A stretch of 64,000 nucleotides of DNA from Pieris napi (lineage: Eukaryota > Arthropoda > Insecta > Lepidoptera > Pieridae). Shown piece after piece: positions 39,901 through 54,900 of this stretch (position 1 is the first letter of the stretch; each line of letters opens with the position of its first letter). The DNA lies in NCBI RefSeq assembly GCF_905475465.1, contig NC_062259.1:10054501-10118500 (forward strand), written 5' to 3'. The position numbers and the translations under genes were made by a program. The notes below the pieces were generated by a model. It did no database searches. It had not been told where the DNA came from and worked only from the letters and a program-made list of their open reading frames with translations.

Positions 39901-42900
39901 TTTCAAAATTCTGACATTATTAAAAATGTACATCAACCCTCAGTAACATAGGCTATAATTATTTCCAAATTGTTTTAAAAATTTCCACCCGTGCGACAAG
40001 CAGCTAATTTATATGAGCGTAATAAAACTTATACCTTAACAAACAAGTTTCATTGGAAAATATTCTTACGATTGATAAAATCTCACTTCGCGTTTAATAA
40101 TAGTGGTTTCAGTCGGGTTATTAGTGCATTCACTTATCATGTGTCATGCCGGCGCTCCGTCTGACCAATGAAACGAACATCACAATGCATAGTGTTGTTC
40201 AGAATCCATCATTATCGATCATTGAGATAACTCGAACTGATTTCGGTTGCGAAACCCATTTACATTTATTATAAATTTATTCCATTTTCATTTCACATAT
40301 ATCATTTATTGTTAAGTGTTAATATTTACGCATTTGACACGCTTGATAGACATTTAAATGAAATCCCACAAATTCGAGGATCGGTTTGGTCTTACGAAAC
40401 ACAACTGGAATACAGTATTTCTAGAGAAACCTCACAAACATCCAACTCATTAAAAGTACGTACTTACAGTTAATTTCATACAACTTCAAGTATTCAAATC
40501 AAATTAAGAAATAAATAATTGTTCCCTTTATAGCATCGTATCATATAATCGTCGTGATCCCTTGATTGTATTAAGTAGTGAATAGTTACAACTTTTTATA
40601 TATTCATTCTTAGTTTACTCATACTATAGAACATTTCAATCCATAATCTTAATTATAAGGAAGTGTACAAGTCTGATGTGCCGTCTAGTTTACTTCCCGC
40701 CTCCTGCTATAAACAGATATCTTTATAAGGCAGATCAATAAAAAGAGAAGCTATAAATTCGTAAACCATTATCAATACAACATAAATATTTTATCCCCGA
40801 TACAAGAATTTCATGAAATATCGCTCATAAAATATGTTTTTTTTTACCAAATAGCTATTTTCAAATTGATTTCTGTTACGATAATATGCTAATGTAAATC
40901 AACTACACCGGTAACGATATTTAGGTGATTTGCAGCGGTGCACCACTAAGATGCAATCATTAAGCCTTATTGATGCGTACTGGAGCGTCGGAGTCATCAA
41001 TGATGCGTTAAGGAGCGGGTCTCGTAATTGATATCAAAGTCTTGAGCAACGTAAATGATTTAAAACTGTATAATTATAGTATTAAAGATCACATTCACAA
41101 ACTCATTTATGAATCCTTTATGTCTTTGAAATGACGTCGAAATAAACAGAACTGAATTTCCCTTTTAATTAGTAACAATACATGAGATCTTAAACCCTCA
41201 TTACGGCAGCTAAATTATACATCTATTTGTATATGTATACTTAAACTTGCAAGGAGCAGGTATGTGCGAACTTCATTCAACGCTTTATTGTTGTATTAGC
41301 TCGCTACAAAGCTGCCAACTATGATAAAAGTTATGCTTGTTACTTTGAACGTCAAACTTATTAGATAAGGCAACTGTTGAATATTTTGTTACATTACAGC
41401 CAACGATACTTTACATTATCGATTGTCAATTTAGTTTGGAGTAATCGTTACAGCCTGCTCGTAAACGGATAGTTACACAAACTTTACGGCCTGAGGCGAC
41501 TTATAGCAATATATACTTTTTATTTAATATAATCTAAGTCCAATACGAGTGTAGGGAAAACCTCCTGTATCGATTGTAAGGATTAATGCTTAATGTTCAT
41601 GCATTATTCTAATTCTGACTTAACACTACTCGGTAGTGGGAGCGCGTTCTAATCGAAATTGTGCGTGGTCATAGTTAAACGATTATAGTTATTAACAATA
41701 AGCTTATCTCAATAAGGAATAAAAGCAATCACGTATAAGCGATTGTATTATTTTAGGGATTAGCTCTATAGTAATAAATAAATATATATTTTAATTAATT
41801 AATATTTAGCATAAAATATCATAAAAATTTGACTATGTAACACATATGAAACTACCTACACATACATACACATATGATACCCATATTTAAGAGTCGTTCA
41901 TTAACAATCAATGATAAGCAATTCAGTAAACATTTAATTGAGTTCACAGATATACATATGAAAGATAGAAAATCGTCTCTATCTGTCTTATGTTTTCCTA
42001 AAGTTTAATTTAATTAATGTTTGATTACAACCCCTTACATTAACTATCAAATGGAACATTTTCAAATAATTTCCATACTGTCATACTGAAATTCAATCAT
42101 TCGCATTATCACGAAACAAAATTCGAGTGAAAAATATATTAATAGAAACTCGGCATAGTTACAATTTAATTACGTTGGTACATATAAAGTAACTTAGCGT
42201 GTCATCGTGTTAGAGTTGCTATAGTTTCTATATAGATGTGCTTTTTATACAAAACCACGCGACACGCAATTACCAGAAAACATGAGTTTATTAAGTAGTT
42301 TTTTATTACATTAAAAATCACAGACGTCTACTCTCATATATATTTAAAGGGAATGCTTTGTTTGAAACACTGGCTGGTAATATTAAACCTCTTTACATCG
42401 CAACAGCTCAAGGATACGCTCTTTAAGACAAAACATATTGCCTCACTACACTTTCATTTCAAAAACCGAACCTTTATTAAAGCCTGCAATCTGCAATATC
42501 TTTGAGCAGCATAGTACATGAATATAATAAAGTTTCATATTTCACTTCAAGGCGGACAAAATCCTGGATATTATCCTCTTGAAAACAAAGTAATCGCGAC
42601 TGTAAAGCAAAAGCTATAATACTGAATATACCCTTTGACTGATAAACAAAACTGACACAAAGTAATATATACCCGTCACTTTATTAAAAGACGGGGCTTT
42701 GTGCATGAACATATTTATAAAAACTGAGGGACAGGCTCGACTTAGTTACGTTCGCCTCTCGGGGGAGGCCATAGTTGTTATTAATGAAACTATAAAAGAA
42801 AGAAGTCTTAAGTCTTTTTTAATAATTCAAGTAGAATATTAAATAACAAAATATTCTTTGGAATTGCAAAATATTCTTATTTGTATTTAAAAAAGAATTT

Positions 42901-45900
42901 ATTGTCGACTTTGAGCTCATTTATGAGATTATCTTTTTTACTTGTAATATATTTGCTGCCCAACGGCAACGTTCATAAATAATTCATCTCTTTGGACCAA
43001 CAAATTTGTACTAAGTCGTAATACTATTATGATAAAACTAAACAAAATACTATGTTTGGTAGGAAAGATGATGCAAAGCCAAAGTTTCTCCCGAGATCAA
43101 TACTGTGGATTTCCTAAAAATAATTTAAGGATATATTTACCTTCCATTCTGCGGTGCGACATTATCATTGTTGAACGAGGAGCTTGCAGTGATGTCTTTG
43201 TCGGGGATCAGACCACTTTCCATACCCAGCGGAGCGATGCATTGAGCTGAAAACAATACAACAATTGTTTATATGTAGACATTAGCGCCGCGGCCACACT
43301 GCGATTACAACGATTCTGTATGACGGTTCAAAGCCTAGAAGTAAGGCTAATAAGAGGCAGCTGTAATATGGGAAGTAATCTAAAACTCATCTCTGAACGC
43401 TTCAAAATAAGACAATTACAAATCTCTAAATGGTGTTAATTGAAACAGAATTAATTGCAGAGTAATTATCTAGAAAATCTACGTTTTAGTATAATTGTCA
43501 GTAAGCAGATACTGTCAACTCTATTTAAATTGAGACAATCGACATTCATGTTCTCGGTATCAATTTAAAAATAAGAACACTTTAGGTATGTTTACGAACA
43601 ATATATACTGTTTTTGTTAATTTGTTTTAAGCCGCGTTTCAAATATTATATTGTTTTTAATTCTACTCGCGGGGAAGCATTACAGTGCGGCCTCCGTCTA
43701 GCGCGACTTGTACCGGTGACGTCATGCCACAACCCTCTGGTGTTTAAACGCAAAATTGGAACATACTGCAATAATTAATATTCGTCTGCGCGTATGTCGA
43801 TATACGATAAGATCTTTTGTTTTAGCGAATAAAATTCTAGGGTTAACGGTCTTCATATTTTGTTTCAAAATTAACTTTGCCCTTAATTGTAATCTTAATA
43901 TATATAAATAACGTGTCACGTTGTTTGTCCGCTATGGACTCCTAAACTATCGAACCGATTTCAATCAAATTTGCACACCGTGTGCAGTTTGATCTAACTT
44001 AAAAGATAGAATGGCTTACTTATCAATTTATACCCGCAATATTATTTTATTGCAAAATATTTGTTTATTATTTGATAGTCACAATTCTAACAGATGGCGA
44101 TGTGTTGAAAGTACCAACGTTTCACATAAGCTACAATTTAATGGCATAACCACCAAAAAAGCTTGGTCTGACTGGTTCTCCTACCGTTTCCCTTGAATAG
44201 TTTACTACTATGTAATATAACAAAAAGTTTAGCCACAGCAACGCTTGCCCGGTCTGCTAGTTATTTATATTTAAATAATACAGAAGTACACATTCAACAA
44301 GTTCCATTAAAATAATTAAAAGCAAATTATTAATTCGAACGTCCAACGATGTTTCCGCTTTAATGGTTGTTTACGTAGCAAAATATAAATTGGGAAAATG
44401 TTCAATTCAATGAACCCACACACTTCAGTAAACTGCATAACAATAATGTCACATAATAGCATAAAATATCGTTTAATGTTTTATAATCGACACTACGTCA
44501 TAGTGAATATAAGTCACTTATAAAATTACGTGTACAAATAAAGTATTCATACACTAATAGTGTAGATATTGCAGCCGCTTCGAGGTAGGCGAATTAATAT
44601 TCAAGTACGTAGACCTTAACATATGACCATACACGTTATAAATTAATTGACATCGGAAGTGGCACGTTAAAGTTAACTTAATTATGGAGCATTGGATGCT
44701 ACAATTATATGGCAATTATAAATTTCGATCGACCTGAAAAGCGACGCTGCATTTAATATTTCATAACGAAACGATCACATCATTTGCGTCCGAGAAGTAT
44801 CATTACCGGCTGAAATGGTTCCCGTGAATTAAATACTTTTTAAATTATATTTAATTAACGATACCGTTTAAAAACTTCGACAGAGCTACAAAAGTTTTAA
44901 TAAGTAATTATTAATCAAAGCTAATTAAAACTTCATTTTATACATAACTAGCCCCGCGAATTTCGTTTAATATTTATTTTTATTAAGTCTAAGGGGGCGT
45001 CCATAAATTACGTGAGGTGTTTAAGGGGGGGAGGGGGGTCGAGTCAAATCTCATTTAATCTTACGTTGTAGAGAGGGGGGGTCTCGGCAAATATCACGCA
45101 ATTTTTTTTCTGATTGAAAAAAAAAATTAGGAAAACGGTTGACCATAAAGGCCATCTTTGCAACTTCCCGCTAACTCCATACCTAAACGCTCAACATGTC
45201 ACTTATTTTGTTTTAGTCGTAAATAAAATCACGAAGCAATTTTTTTTTCTTTTGAAAAATCTCACGTGAGATTGGGTGTGGGGGAGGGGGTTGAATAAAA
45301 TCTCACGACATCTCACCAGGGGGGGAGGGAGGTACAGAAAATTTTAAAAAACACCTCACGTAATTTATGGACGCCCCCTAAAGAAAAGCTGTGTAAAAAG
45401 GCTTACTAAAAAGTTAACGATTATCTATTAACTAGTTCATAAAAGGGCCTGGGACTAGTGCTAGACAGGCTACTTCTAATTAATTTGCGATATTTGTTTT
45501 AAAATAAGTGTTGTTTGAAGATTTTCTATTTTAAAAGAGTACCGAGAGTTTTTTACGCCGGCTTTTTCTCTCGGACTACATCCTCTGTCTTCTTTGCCGA
45601 TTAATTGAATGACGTGGAATAAGGGATACCTGTATCTTACATTTATTTATAACATATGGAACATTTTACTATATTACCCCATGTATATACTTTTCGCTTT
45701 TCCGACATAAAACTAAATTTTTCAATTTTTCCCTCCATAAACGAGTTCCTCAGAGTTCAAGGAATATATAAAATAGGTACTCGAAGTGTTCCAGACGTCT
45801 TTGAGTTTTGCGCATTTTGTCGTGATATAGTCAATAAAACCGATCACAGCATTGACACAAAAACAATCGCTGTCACGATGCCCGTTCCCTACTTCCGTCG

Positions 45901-48900
45901 AACGAAAGCTCTATGATAATTACAATGAATTGTAACACTTGTGTAAGAAAATTTAATTCAATACACGCGCTGCGTATTCGTGAATTTTGTCGTTGTCGGT
46001 CTCAAAAAGGATTCATTGAAATGTTTTGTGCGGCGCCAGTTATATTTTTAAACCGTCCGATAAGATCGGTTAAGATGTGTCATGTACGAAAATGAGGCAA
46101 GGGAAGTCGTGACTGCGATAAACACAGTAATAGATGAATCGTTTTGGAACTATTAACGGTATAATTACTTTAATAAGTAATGTACTTTGACAGCTCGCAA
46201 TATAACTGAGAGCTGGATTTATGTAATGTAATATAATAGCAAAACAATTTCCTTCATGATTAGTTTCTCTTTAATCTAAAAACTGCAATAGACAATTGGT
46301 TAGATAGTCTATTAAAAAAAAAACACTTCAAAAATCGCGCAAGAAGCAACAAAACAAAATTAATAAATTCGCAAATGCACATAAACAAAACATAGACGGA
46401 AATATTTGAAACATGATTTTGCTTGCGACATCTCACGTGGTTAAAATTAAATCAAACTTTCGCATTTCATAATATCCTTTTAATTCTAGTTTCCTTAACT
46501 TACAAAAACGACCCGCTCATTAGTCAATCTATCAAAATATGATATCGCGTGCTAGGGCCAAGCGCAAACAAACAAAGTATTTATTCATACTAAACATACA
46601 ATATAGGGATTGTTAATTAGCCTCAGGCGGTGCCGTTGATAACTCTCTGTCGCCACTGGAATGTTCTATTTATTAGACAAGCCATAAGCGGAAGCGTGCG
46701 AACTTCTCAGAGGCTACACGGGAATATAAGACTGCTTAGAATTAAACAGCTACCTCTGAGACATCTTTGATTTACAATTTAAATTGCGTAACCGAGTGAC
46801 TAAGACTAAGGATCAAGACAAAACTAGATCGATTGTCTTCCTATCCATTTCCTATATTAATTTTTGGAGATTATTAACCCGCCCCCCATGTAACGCGTCG
46901 TAACGTTTTTCTGTACCCAATAGTAAAACGTTTTGTGACCTTAGTGACTCTTTATACATAAAAGTTACCATTATGTGGTGTAAAGTGCTGGAAAGTCGAA
47001 AATAATATTAAAAATAACGCGTAATTCAATCCCCACATCGTAACGTGCAAAATGACCCCCCCACTCCCAAAATTCGTTACGTAATACTTGAACGCTCTAA
47101 TGAAAGATGGAACCGCTGACCTCTTCTGATAGGAATTGTTTACAACCAACTTTATGGCTATCAAATGTCTGCGAAAAGCGAAACCAAACAACTATTTGAG
47201 TGTCCTTTACCCATGCTCTAGTTATGCATATTATAAAATAACGTCCCCCATCTGCATTTGTCAGTCGAACAAAAACTATTCGATCTTGTTACACGGTTTT
47301 ACCAATAGATAGGTTTTTGTGTATAGTTTATTATGATTTTATCTAAATTGACAGAGCTATAACGATTATTTATGAAGTGTTTTTATATATCGCGAAGGCA
47401 GAAAAAGATTCGCATTTATTTATTTGGAAACAGACAAATACACTAGTAGAAACAGAAAAGAAGTCAAGTAAAAGATAAAGTTAGAGTTTCAGTTAATTAT
47501 CAATACGTGATTAACGTTTCGACAGGAAGTCTGCTACAAATACAACATATCAATCAGACAAAACAAGAGATTATTGTCGACGCTAAACAAATATTGAGGT
47601 CATACAAACAATAAGTGTGTTATTACGGGAAATGTTTAAAAATTGCAGCTGTAACGTGCAACTCAAATTATAGCCGTGAACGCTGTAATACTCGGCACAT
47701 GTTTGTTTTTATTGCCCTACACAATTTTATATTTTTAAAAACAATCATTTTTTCACATTCTTTTAATAAAGTTCATGCAATCACCCAGCACAGTGGACTA
47801 TTCAATCATAATTTATATTCATTGAGTCACCACGATCAACGATATAAGGCACCGAAGAGAGATTTATATCAGAAAACGCACAGGCAATAATTATTATGTA
47901 AACCTAAGCTATGCGCACGTGGTGCAAATGTGAACAATGCATTCCTATTCTTAATCATTCGCAAGCAATCACTCGATGTTGTCAGGAAACTGTGCTTATA
48001 AAACATAAGAAAAGTATAATAAAACTCCATAAGGAGTATATAAAAATATTCAACAACTTCATTTCAAAATGAACTAGATTTTAATAGGTACAGATCCTAT
48101 ACAAAATTTGAACGAAAACATAAAATATATCCGATTTTTACGAATGAATGATACCCATTGTAGTCAGCACAAAGAGGAGAGTTTACCTACGGGTCAAATG
48201 CAAATAGGATTCGCTTGTTGCGTGTCTAGTTATTTAAGCGGAGCCTCTTGTTGCTCAGCGTTGGTGAACAAATTGCAAACGTCATATAGCCAGTTTTGAA
48301 TATTAATAAATGCTAATAAATGATCCTGCTATACGCAAAACCATTTACTTAGACCAGCGGTTCACAAACCAAACTAGCTTCCTGCAAATAGGAAATTAAG
48401 TGTACTTTCAGCTTCGAATGTTCAAAAGCAATTCCAACGTAGGCGTCATCGAAGCTACTTTAAAATACTGTTCAGCGGTTGCGAGATAGCTTTACGACAA
48501 ATATCCGAGGCGGGGAAAGTTTGAGAAGCATCGAGCTTGTGCGTGCTTATGCTCTTGCGTGACATATAGTCGTCTAATGAATAATAAACAGCGCAACAGC
48601 GGCGACTAGTCGCTACTCATTCATATCCATGCATAAAAGGCAATATTCTTTCCATAAACGGTTTGAATGTCAACTTTAACAATGAACAACATAAGCCTCG
48701 GCTCGTGTATATATCTGCTACCAGGTGACACGTAAATCTGGCTAACACTGAGCTCCACTAACACGTGAGCTTTCTGCTTCTGAAATAACGTCGCGTGACA
48801 TTCAAAACATTATTTTAATTACTTTTACTGTTTGCACCGGGTTGGGTTCCATTAATTTCCCCACTTGGCAAGTTAGTTTCTAGTTTCAATTCAGATCTTA

Positions 48901-51900
48901 ATATATTGGAGTAAAACACAGAACCGGTCAGTCATTAAAATACAACAAAAAAGAACCTGCCATCGCCTGCAAATCATGCTGCAGGCGATTTTGATCGGCC
49001 ACACGTTTTTTACCAATGGTTGTGTACTTATTTTCGAAATCGATACCAGACGAACAATAAAGTATCGCGTCCCGATGTGAAAAGCGTTTGAGAATATACC
49101 CCTAGCTTTCCCGTCAAAGTGAGGTGAATTATTAATCATATTTTAGCAGTTTGCCGTTTCACTCCCAACGGACTTAATACTATTTTGTATGAAACGTACG
49201 TTCTTAGTCGGTAGAACCTAAGCTTAAGATGCGACCGCGGCTTCCGTTTTCATTCTTTCAAATCATCGGCCATGACGTGATTCGCCATTGTCAACGCGAC
49301 CGGTCGTGAACGTGAACAGCTTAAAGAGTCTCATTGAATAAGCTTTTAACAAAATCGTGCTATGAACTTAGTTATTATTTTCCGCTGTTATTATATTAAG
49401 CTGGAAAATATATAAAGCTTTTAATAGATAGGAGTTACCTGTGTTAAGTTTTTTTTTATACATGTGTCTTTACTAAAGGCCGATTTACATTATCTTAGTG
49501 TTTAGGAGAGTGCTATAGTACAACTTGAAAGGCAAGTTCTTTAGCGTAGCGTTTACTAAAGCAAGTAGCGTTTACATGTTTCAACTAAAGTACTATCCTA
49601 AAGCACTCTCCTAAACACTAATGATAATGTAAATCGGCCTTAAGACATCATAGAACATTACAATCTAGCCAACTTAAGACTAATAAGTAATTTAAGTCTA
49701 ACCTAGTTTACTAATAAGGATTTTTACATAAGAGTGTCCAATAACACTACTCACAGTCTCTATTAAAGGGAAGACATTTTGTTCTTGTGTTCTATTTTTT
49801 TTTCACCCACTGTGTATCACTGAATACAAACGTGCACTAACATTTGCCTGTATTAAGACGTAGTGTGAAGATTTAACGTACACTTTACTTTTACAGTTAT
49901 CTACGTCTTTATATTTGTAGTCAAATGAGGCTTATTATAAAATCTGATCCACATTTCCGTCCGTATCGCCTCGAGGACGTTATTAATCTCAGAACACGAC
50001 ACAACACATCGACCACAAAGTTAATCAACTCCATGTTTCTAATACGCCTAACGACTCATCAATATAAAACAGATCAGACCAGCCTAAGCTGGTAGAAAAA
50101 AATGAAGCTATATTTATATTATCGCTATATTAAGAGAGCTGATATAGTCTTAAAAATCATAACACGCCTCCTATTGTGTGGAGGAAATAGAACGCAGCGT
50201 AAGTTAATCGATTCCTTTAAATTTTCTAAACTGGCTCACATGAAAGCCCTCCCAGAGCGTGAATAAATTCTTACAAAACATTACAATCGAATGCAGCGCT
50301 TATTAAAGCATTTCGCACTTGATCGAATTTGCGATACTCCGTCCGCTTACCGTAGAAGTTTCAAATTAATTATTGAGGGCATCTGAAGTCCTACGAGTAG
50401 AGAAACATTCCTATAGCTCATAGGCTAAGTACTATCGGTCGATTACCTTACTTTAGAACATTGAGTCTAGTGTCGCGTGATCACTTTGCTACGTGACTTA
50501 ACGACACTTAACGAGGAAGGTAACGAAGTGTCAGTGATCCTCACAAAGGGCCTGATGCTAGAGTGGTCCTCGAAAATCTCAGTGGCATATTAGGTAGTTA
50601 ATATTTCATCTGGAATGCAAGGTCGGCGTGGCATAGCGGGCTTTGCAAACGGTAGTTCTCAATAAGCTGGGAATGTTTTATACAGGTTCCGTTCGGTCGA
50701 TTTGCATTCGAAGTCGCTGCACTACAATTATTTACTCTTTCGAACTGTTCTCACCACACTTTGCTTTTATTTATTGTCCTCGATAAAGTTTACATCGCCT
50801 TTGCCCCTTTGGCTATTTGTATTTACACATTACTTTTATTTCTTTAGTATTATTCTTATTTACGTAGTCTCGACTGTATAGGGTTACCTCCGAGAATATA
50901 AATTTATTCAAATTCTATATAGCGCCCTTTCTATCAAAAAAGAGTAGATATCTAAAGGATTTTTATCATAGTTATACATATTTTATGAGTATAAAAGATG
51001 ACGGCCGCGACGTGCGTAAAATTAGGTTTAATATTCAAATTGGTGGTATGTTATGTAAGGATAAAATTTAACCTACAAGAAGCTATACCAATCTATTGAA
51101 AACCCAAAAATCTATAATATCTGTAATCCTACTTTGAAGATAATATTAATAAAAGTCATTTTTATTTCCATATCCTTAAGTTCCATTCCTGTATGAAATA
51201 AACCGGCTTGCCGATAAATTATTTGTGTTTATAGTACTTCATATTTTTATGTAGGTACTAGGATAAGTATTTTACAGCAATAATGGCTATTATTATTATA
51301 GTTCCATTCTAAATATTGTTAGTATTTACTTATAGCTAAATGTTAGTAGTTATATATTAGTCGCCTATGGATATGAGCCCCTCCCTCCAACTCTTTCCAG
51401 ACGTCTCTATCTTTGTCAGTTTTTACCTGCTATTCATCAGCTCACACTCTTTTTAGTCTGCGCATTCTTCTTTTCCCGGGTGGTACTTGGAAGATAATCT
51501 TTAATACCATTAGGCATTTTTTGTATTATAATAAAGGATATGATATCGTTGTCATAAGATACCTATAATACCCTAACACTATTACAAATATTAACAATAA
51601 GGTAGTAATTTAAATATTATTAGAAAAAAGTATTGATTAATCTTTTTACCGATCCATTTTGCATGGTTATTAGTAAGGCATAATTTAAGTAAAATTCCAT
51701 AACACAAAACCCATTTTATCTAAGTTCATACGGCACTGAATACTAGAGAAAAATACAATGCTTGTCGTTCGTATAATGCGTTGTCACGAAAACAGGACAC
51801 GATGACAATTTAAAAGCACGCTCATTTGCAAAAAATCGGTCAAGTATTTCTGACTCTAGTAGTCACTAACTACTACATAATTCTAACAAGCTCCATTTCG

Positions 51901-54900
51901 TGACGTTTCGTATTACACCTTTCATTCGTAACAATATTTTTTTGTCTTCATCTTCGAGATAGAATTAAACACTCCTTCAATCACTTCTCCACCTCACACT
52001 TCAATCTATAATTGGTTTATGAATCAGTTTATATGGCGAATGGTAGATGAATATAAGAGTCTAGGGAAGGAAGCTATAGGAAGAAATAAAGCAAACCGGA
52101 AAGTAATTGTAAACGGGAAATTATAAAAATCTTTTCTTAATTTTCAAAACTTTATTCGTAGAGGCATCCTTGGATTTACATGAAATATTCGTTGGTAATT
52201 TGTAATATATAGACCAGAACAGCATTTTTTGTAAAATAAAAGTATTTTATTCTACGTCTCTTTTTAATTAAATGTTGCCAAAGTAACTAAAATAAACTAT
52301 TCAAAAGTGCTTCAAATTTTAGTTGTATTAAGTTTGCTTTATAAAGTCAAACAGAGTCACCAAGACTTACGTATCGTATACGTAATATAATTAAGGTAGC
52401 TCCTTATGTTTGCTACTGCATTGTTTTCAATGTTTTGAGAGTTTCCCCGACGCATTTCCTAAGTCTTCATTTTGCATGGGAGCAGACGGTCGCATACTTT
52501 TACGACCTCCCTTACCTTGCTACTTAGCTACATAGGAAATACTTCATACACCTGAAATATTCTCTTTATACCGTCACGTAAATAGTTGAGAATATTTTCC
52601 TGAGGCGAAATTTAAATTCAATATTTTCCTTACCTTACCCCAACATCAAATTCGTGATGCATTTTAAGATCCATTAGTTTATTTAGGTTCTAAAAGCTCT
52701 CGACACTTTGCTTGTGGAAAATATGCTATGAATTTGATAAATTTTAATATGTTTACTAAGGAAAATTTTGTGAAATCCAACCAAAATAGTAAATAGTATA
52801 TTAACATGTAAATCAAAAAATAAAAACAAATCAATTGCGCTACAACCTCTTTTAGGTCTGGGCCTCAGATTTCTGGATCTGTTCATGATAATTTTTAAAT
52901 CTAATAGGCAAGGAGGTGTTCAGCCTCCTGTGCCTGACACACACCGTCCACTTTTTAGGTCTCAGACATGTCGGTTTCCTCACGATGTTTTCCTTCACCG
53001 TACGAGCAAGAGTTTTATGCGAACTTAGAAAGAAAGTCCATTGGTGCACAGCGGGGAATCGAACCTAGCCACTAGGCCGACACTGCTCACATGTAAATGA
53101 TAGTCTTTCAAATAAGCTAGCACTACACTACATTACTTGACGTTTACGAAACATTAATTTATATTCTTAGATAAATGAAAGAGAAGGGTGTACAATTATT
53201 TTTAATGTCGTAGATATTTCAATTGCACTAAATTATTAACTTTTAGATCCCTTAAATACTTTAGCGCTCAAAATTAATTAATGGTTAACAAGAACATAAA
53301 ATCAATGCAGCCGAAAGCTATCAAAATAGAATTCATTATTTTGAATCGCAATAGACTTCATTTTAATTACCAACAAGCATGGATGGGCGTATTTGATAAA
53401 CGTTTTCGATTTAATTATTCATCTCTTCGTATCATAAATTTCTATGAGATTGTTAACATTCGAAAATTATGAAAAAACTTTCTATTAAAAATTCAGAAAT
53501 CAAAAATAGAAATCGACACGACAGCAAAAACAAAATTGCTATTAAAATAAGGCACATAAAAAGATGGACGATCTCCTAAAAGTATGGAGACAGCTAGCCC
53601 ATTACAGAAATGAACTCTAAAAGCTTGAGATCATTTGCAACTATACAAAACTTGTTGCTGAAGTAATAATTCATGCTATGAAGTACAAAGTTCACAGAAT
53701 AAAAGCTATTCCTTTTTATTTGTATTAAAACTCACCAAGGGAGTTATTTTAATAAGGAGATTCTTTTGTGTTTTCCAACCTTACGTTGAGACTTATAGTC
53801 TCGAATTACTACTACTAAATAACAAAAGAGCTCTGAAGCTAATTGGTTCAGCTTCCGATAAAGAAAACTAAGTTAGGTATACTAACTAAGCTATACTAGT
53901 ATACGTTGATAGGTGAAGTATTTCTATACTGTGTGTATACAAAGAATATCTTTGTTTTCTGTTGTTCTTTGAAAGCAATAATTAGTCAACGTAAACTACA
54001 TAAACTACATAAATTCTTTTTAACTTGATAGAGGTTAGTTCACCCTAAAAAGTGAAATTAAATAAAGTTTACATCAAATTTAAAATAACTGTAACGTTGG
54101 GAATTCATAAGCAATTTTTTGTGTCTAATAGAAATACAAATAAGAATTTGTAATTTTAATGTAACGCTTATAACAGTCTTTTTAATTAGATATTAATGAA
54201 ATTATTACAAATACATTTCAATCCAATATATAAAACGTGGACACGTAAAAGTAACAGCTATAGCTATTTAAAATTTGTTAGATGCAGCTTTCAACTAATT
54301 TATAATTAGTTTACAAATACGTACGGCTTTTGTTTATTTAGTCATAATACGAAACAATTTACATCCCGACGTATAACACAAGAGATATATACATACACAA
54401 ACATATTATATGTCTAGTACATAAAAAATACGTCTTCAATATAGTGTTCGGCAATATTGATGAGAGAGGTGGCCAATTATCGGCGACCCATACCAATACC
54501 TGGAATACGGAAACTTCATTACGGCCTGTAAATGGGTTTCACGGTAGCCCGGATGGAGTCATGTGATGCAAGTGATGGAAGTGGGTACCGCATTAGTTTG
54601 TTCCGAAGTGATGTCATTCGGTAGACCGATGTTTTGGGGGAAAACCGCTATCCGTCAGTGCTTTATAGCCAGGCGTTACAGCACTGTTGCTAACCTTATT
54701 TACTAGTTAATAGTTAGTAGGTTATATTCACCGATATTTGATCTCTTACTAAATCGATATTAACGTGGGTAAAGATGGAAATTACGGCACAGGCCGCAGC
54801 GATTTTCTCTTCACATTAATTAATATATGTGAGAAACTCTTTTCTTTTTAAAAAATTAAAAAAAAGTTCACGTCGTAGACAGAGGAGCAATCCCTACTAT

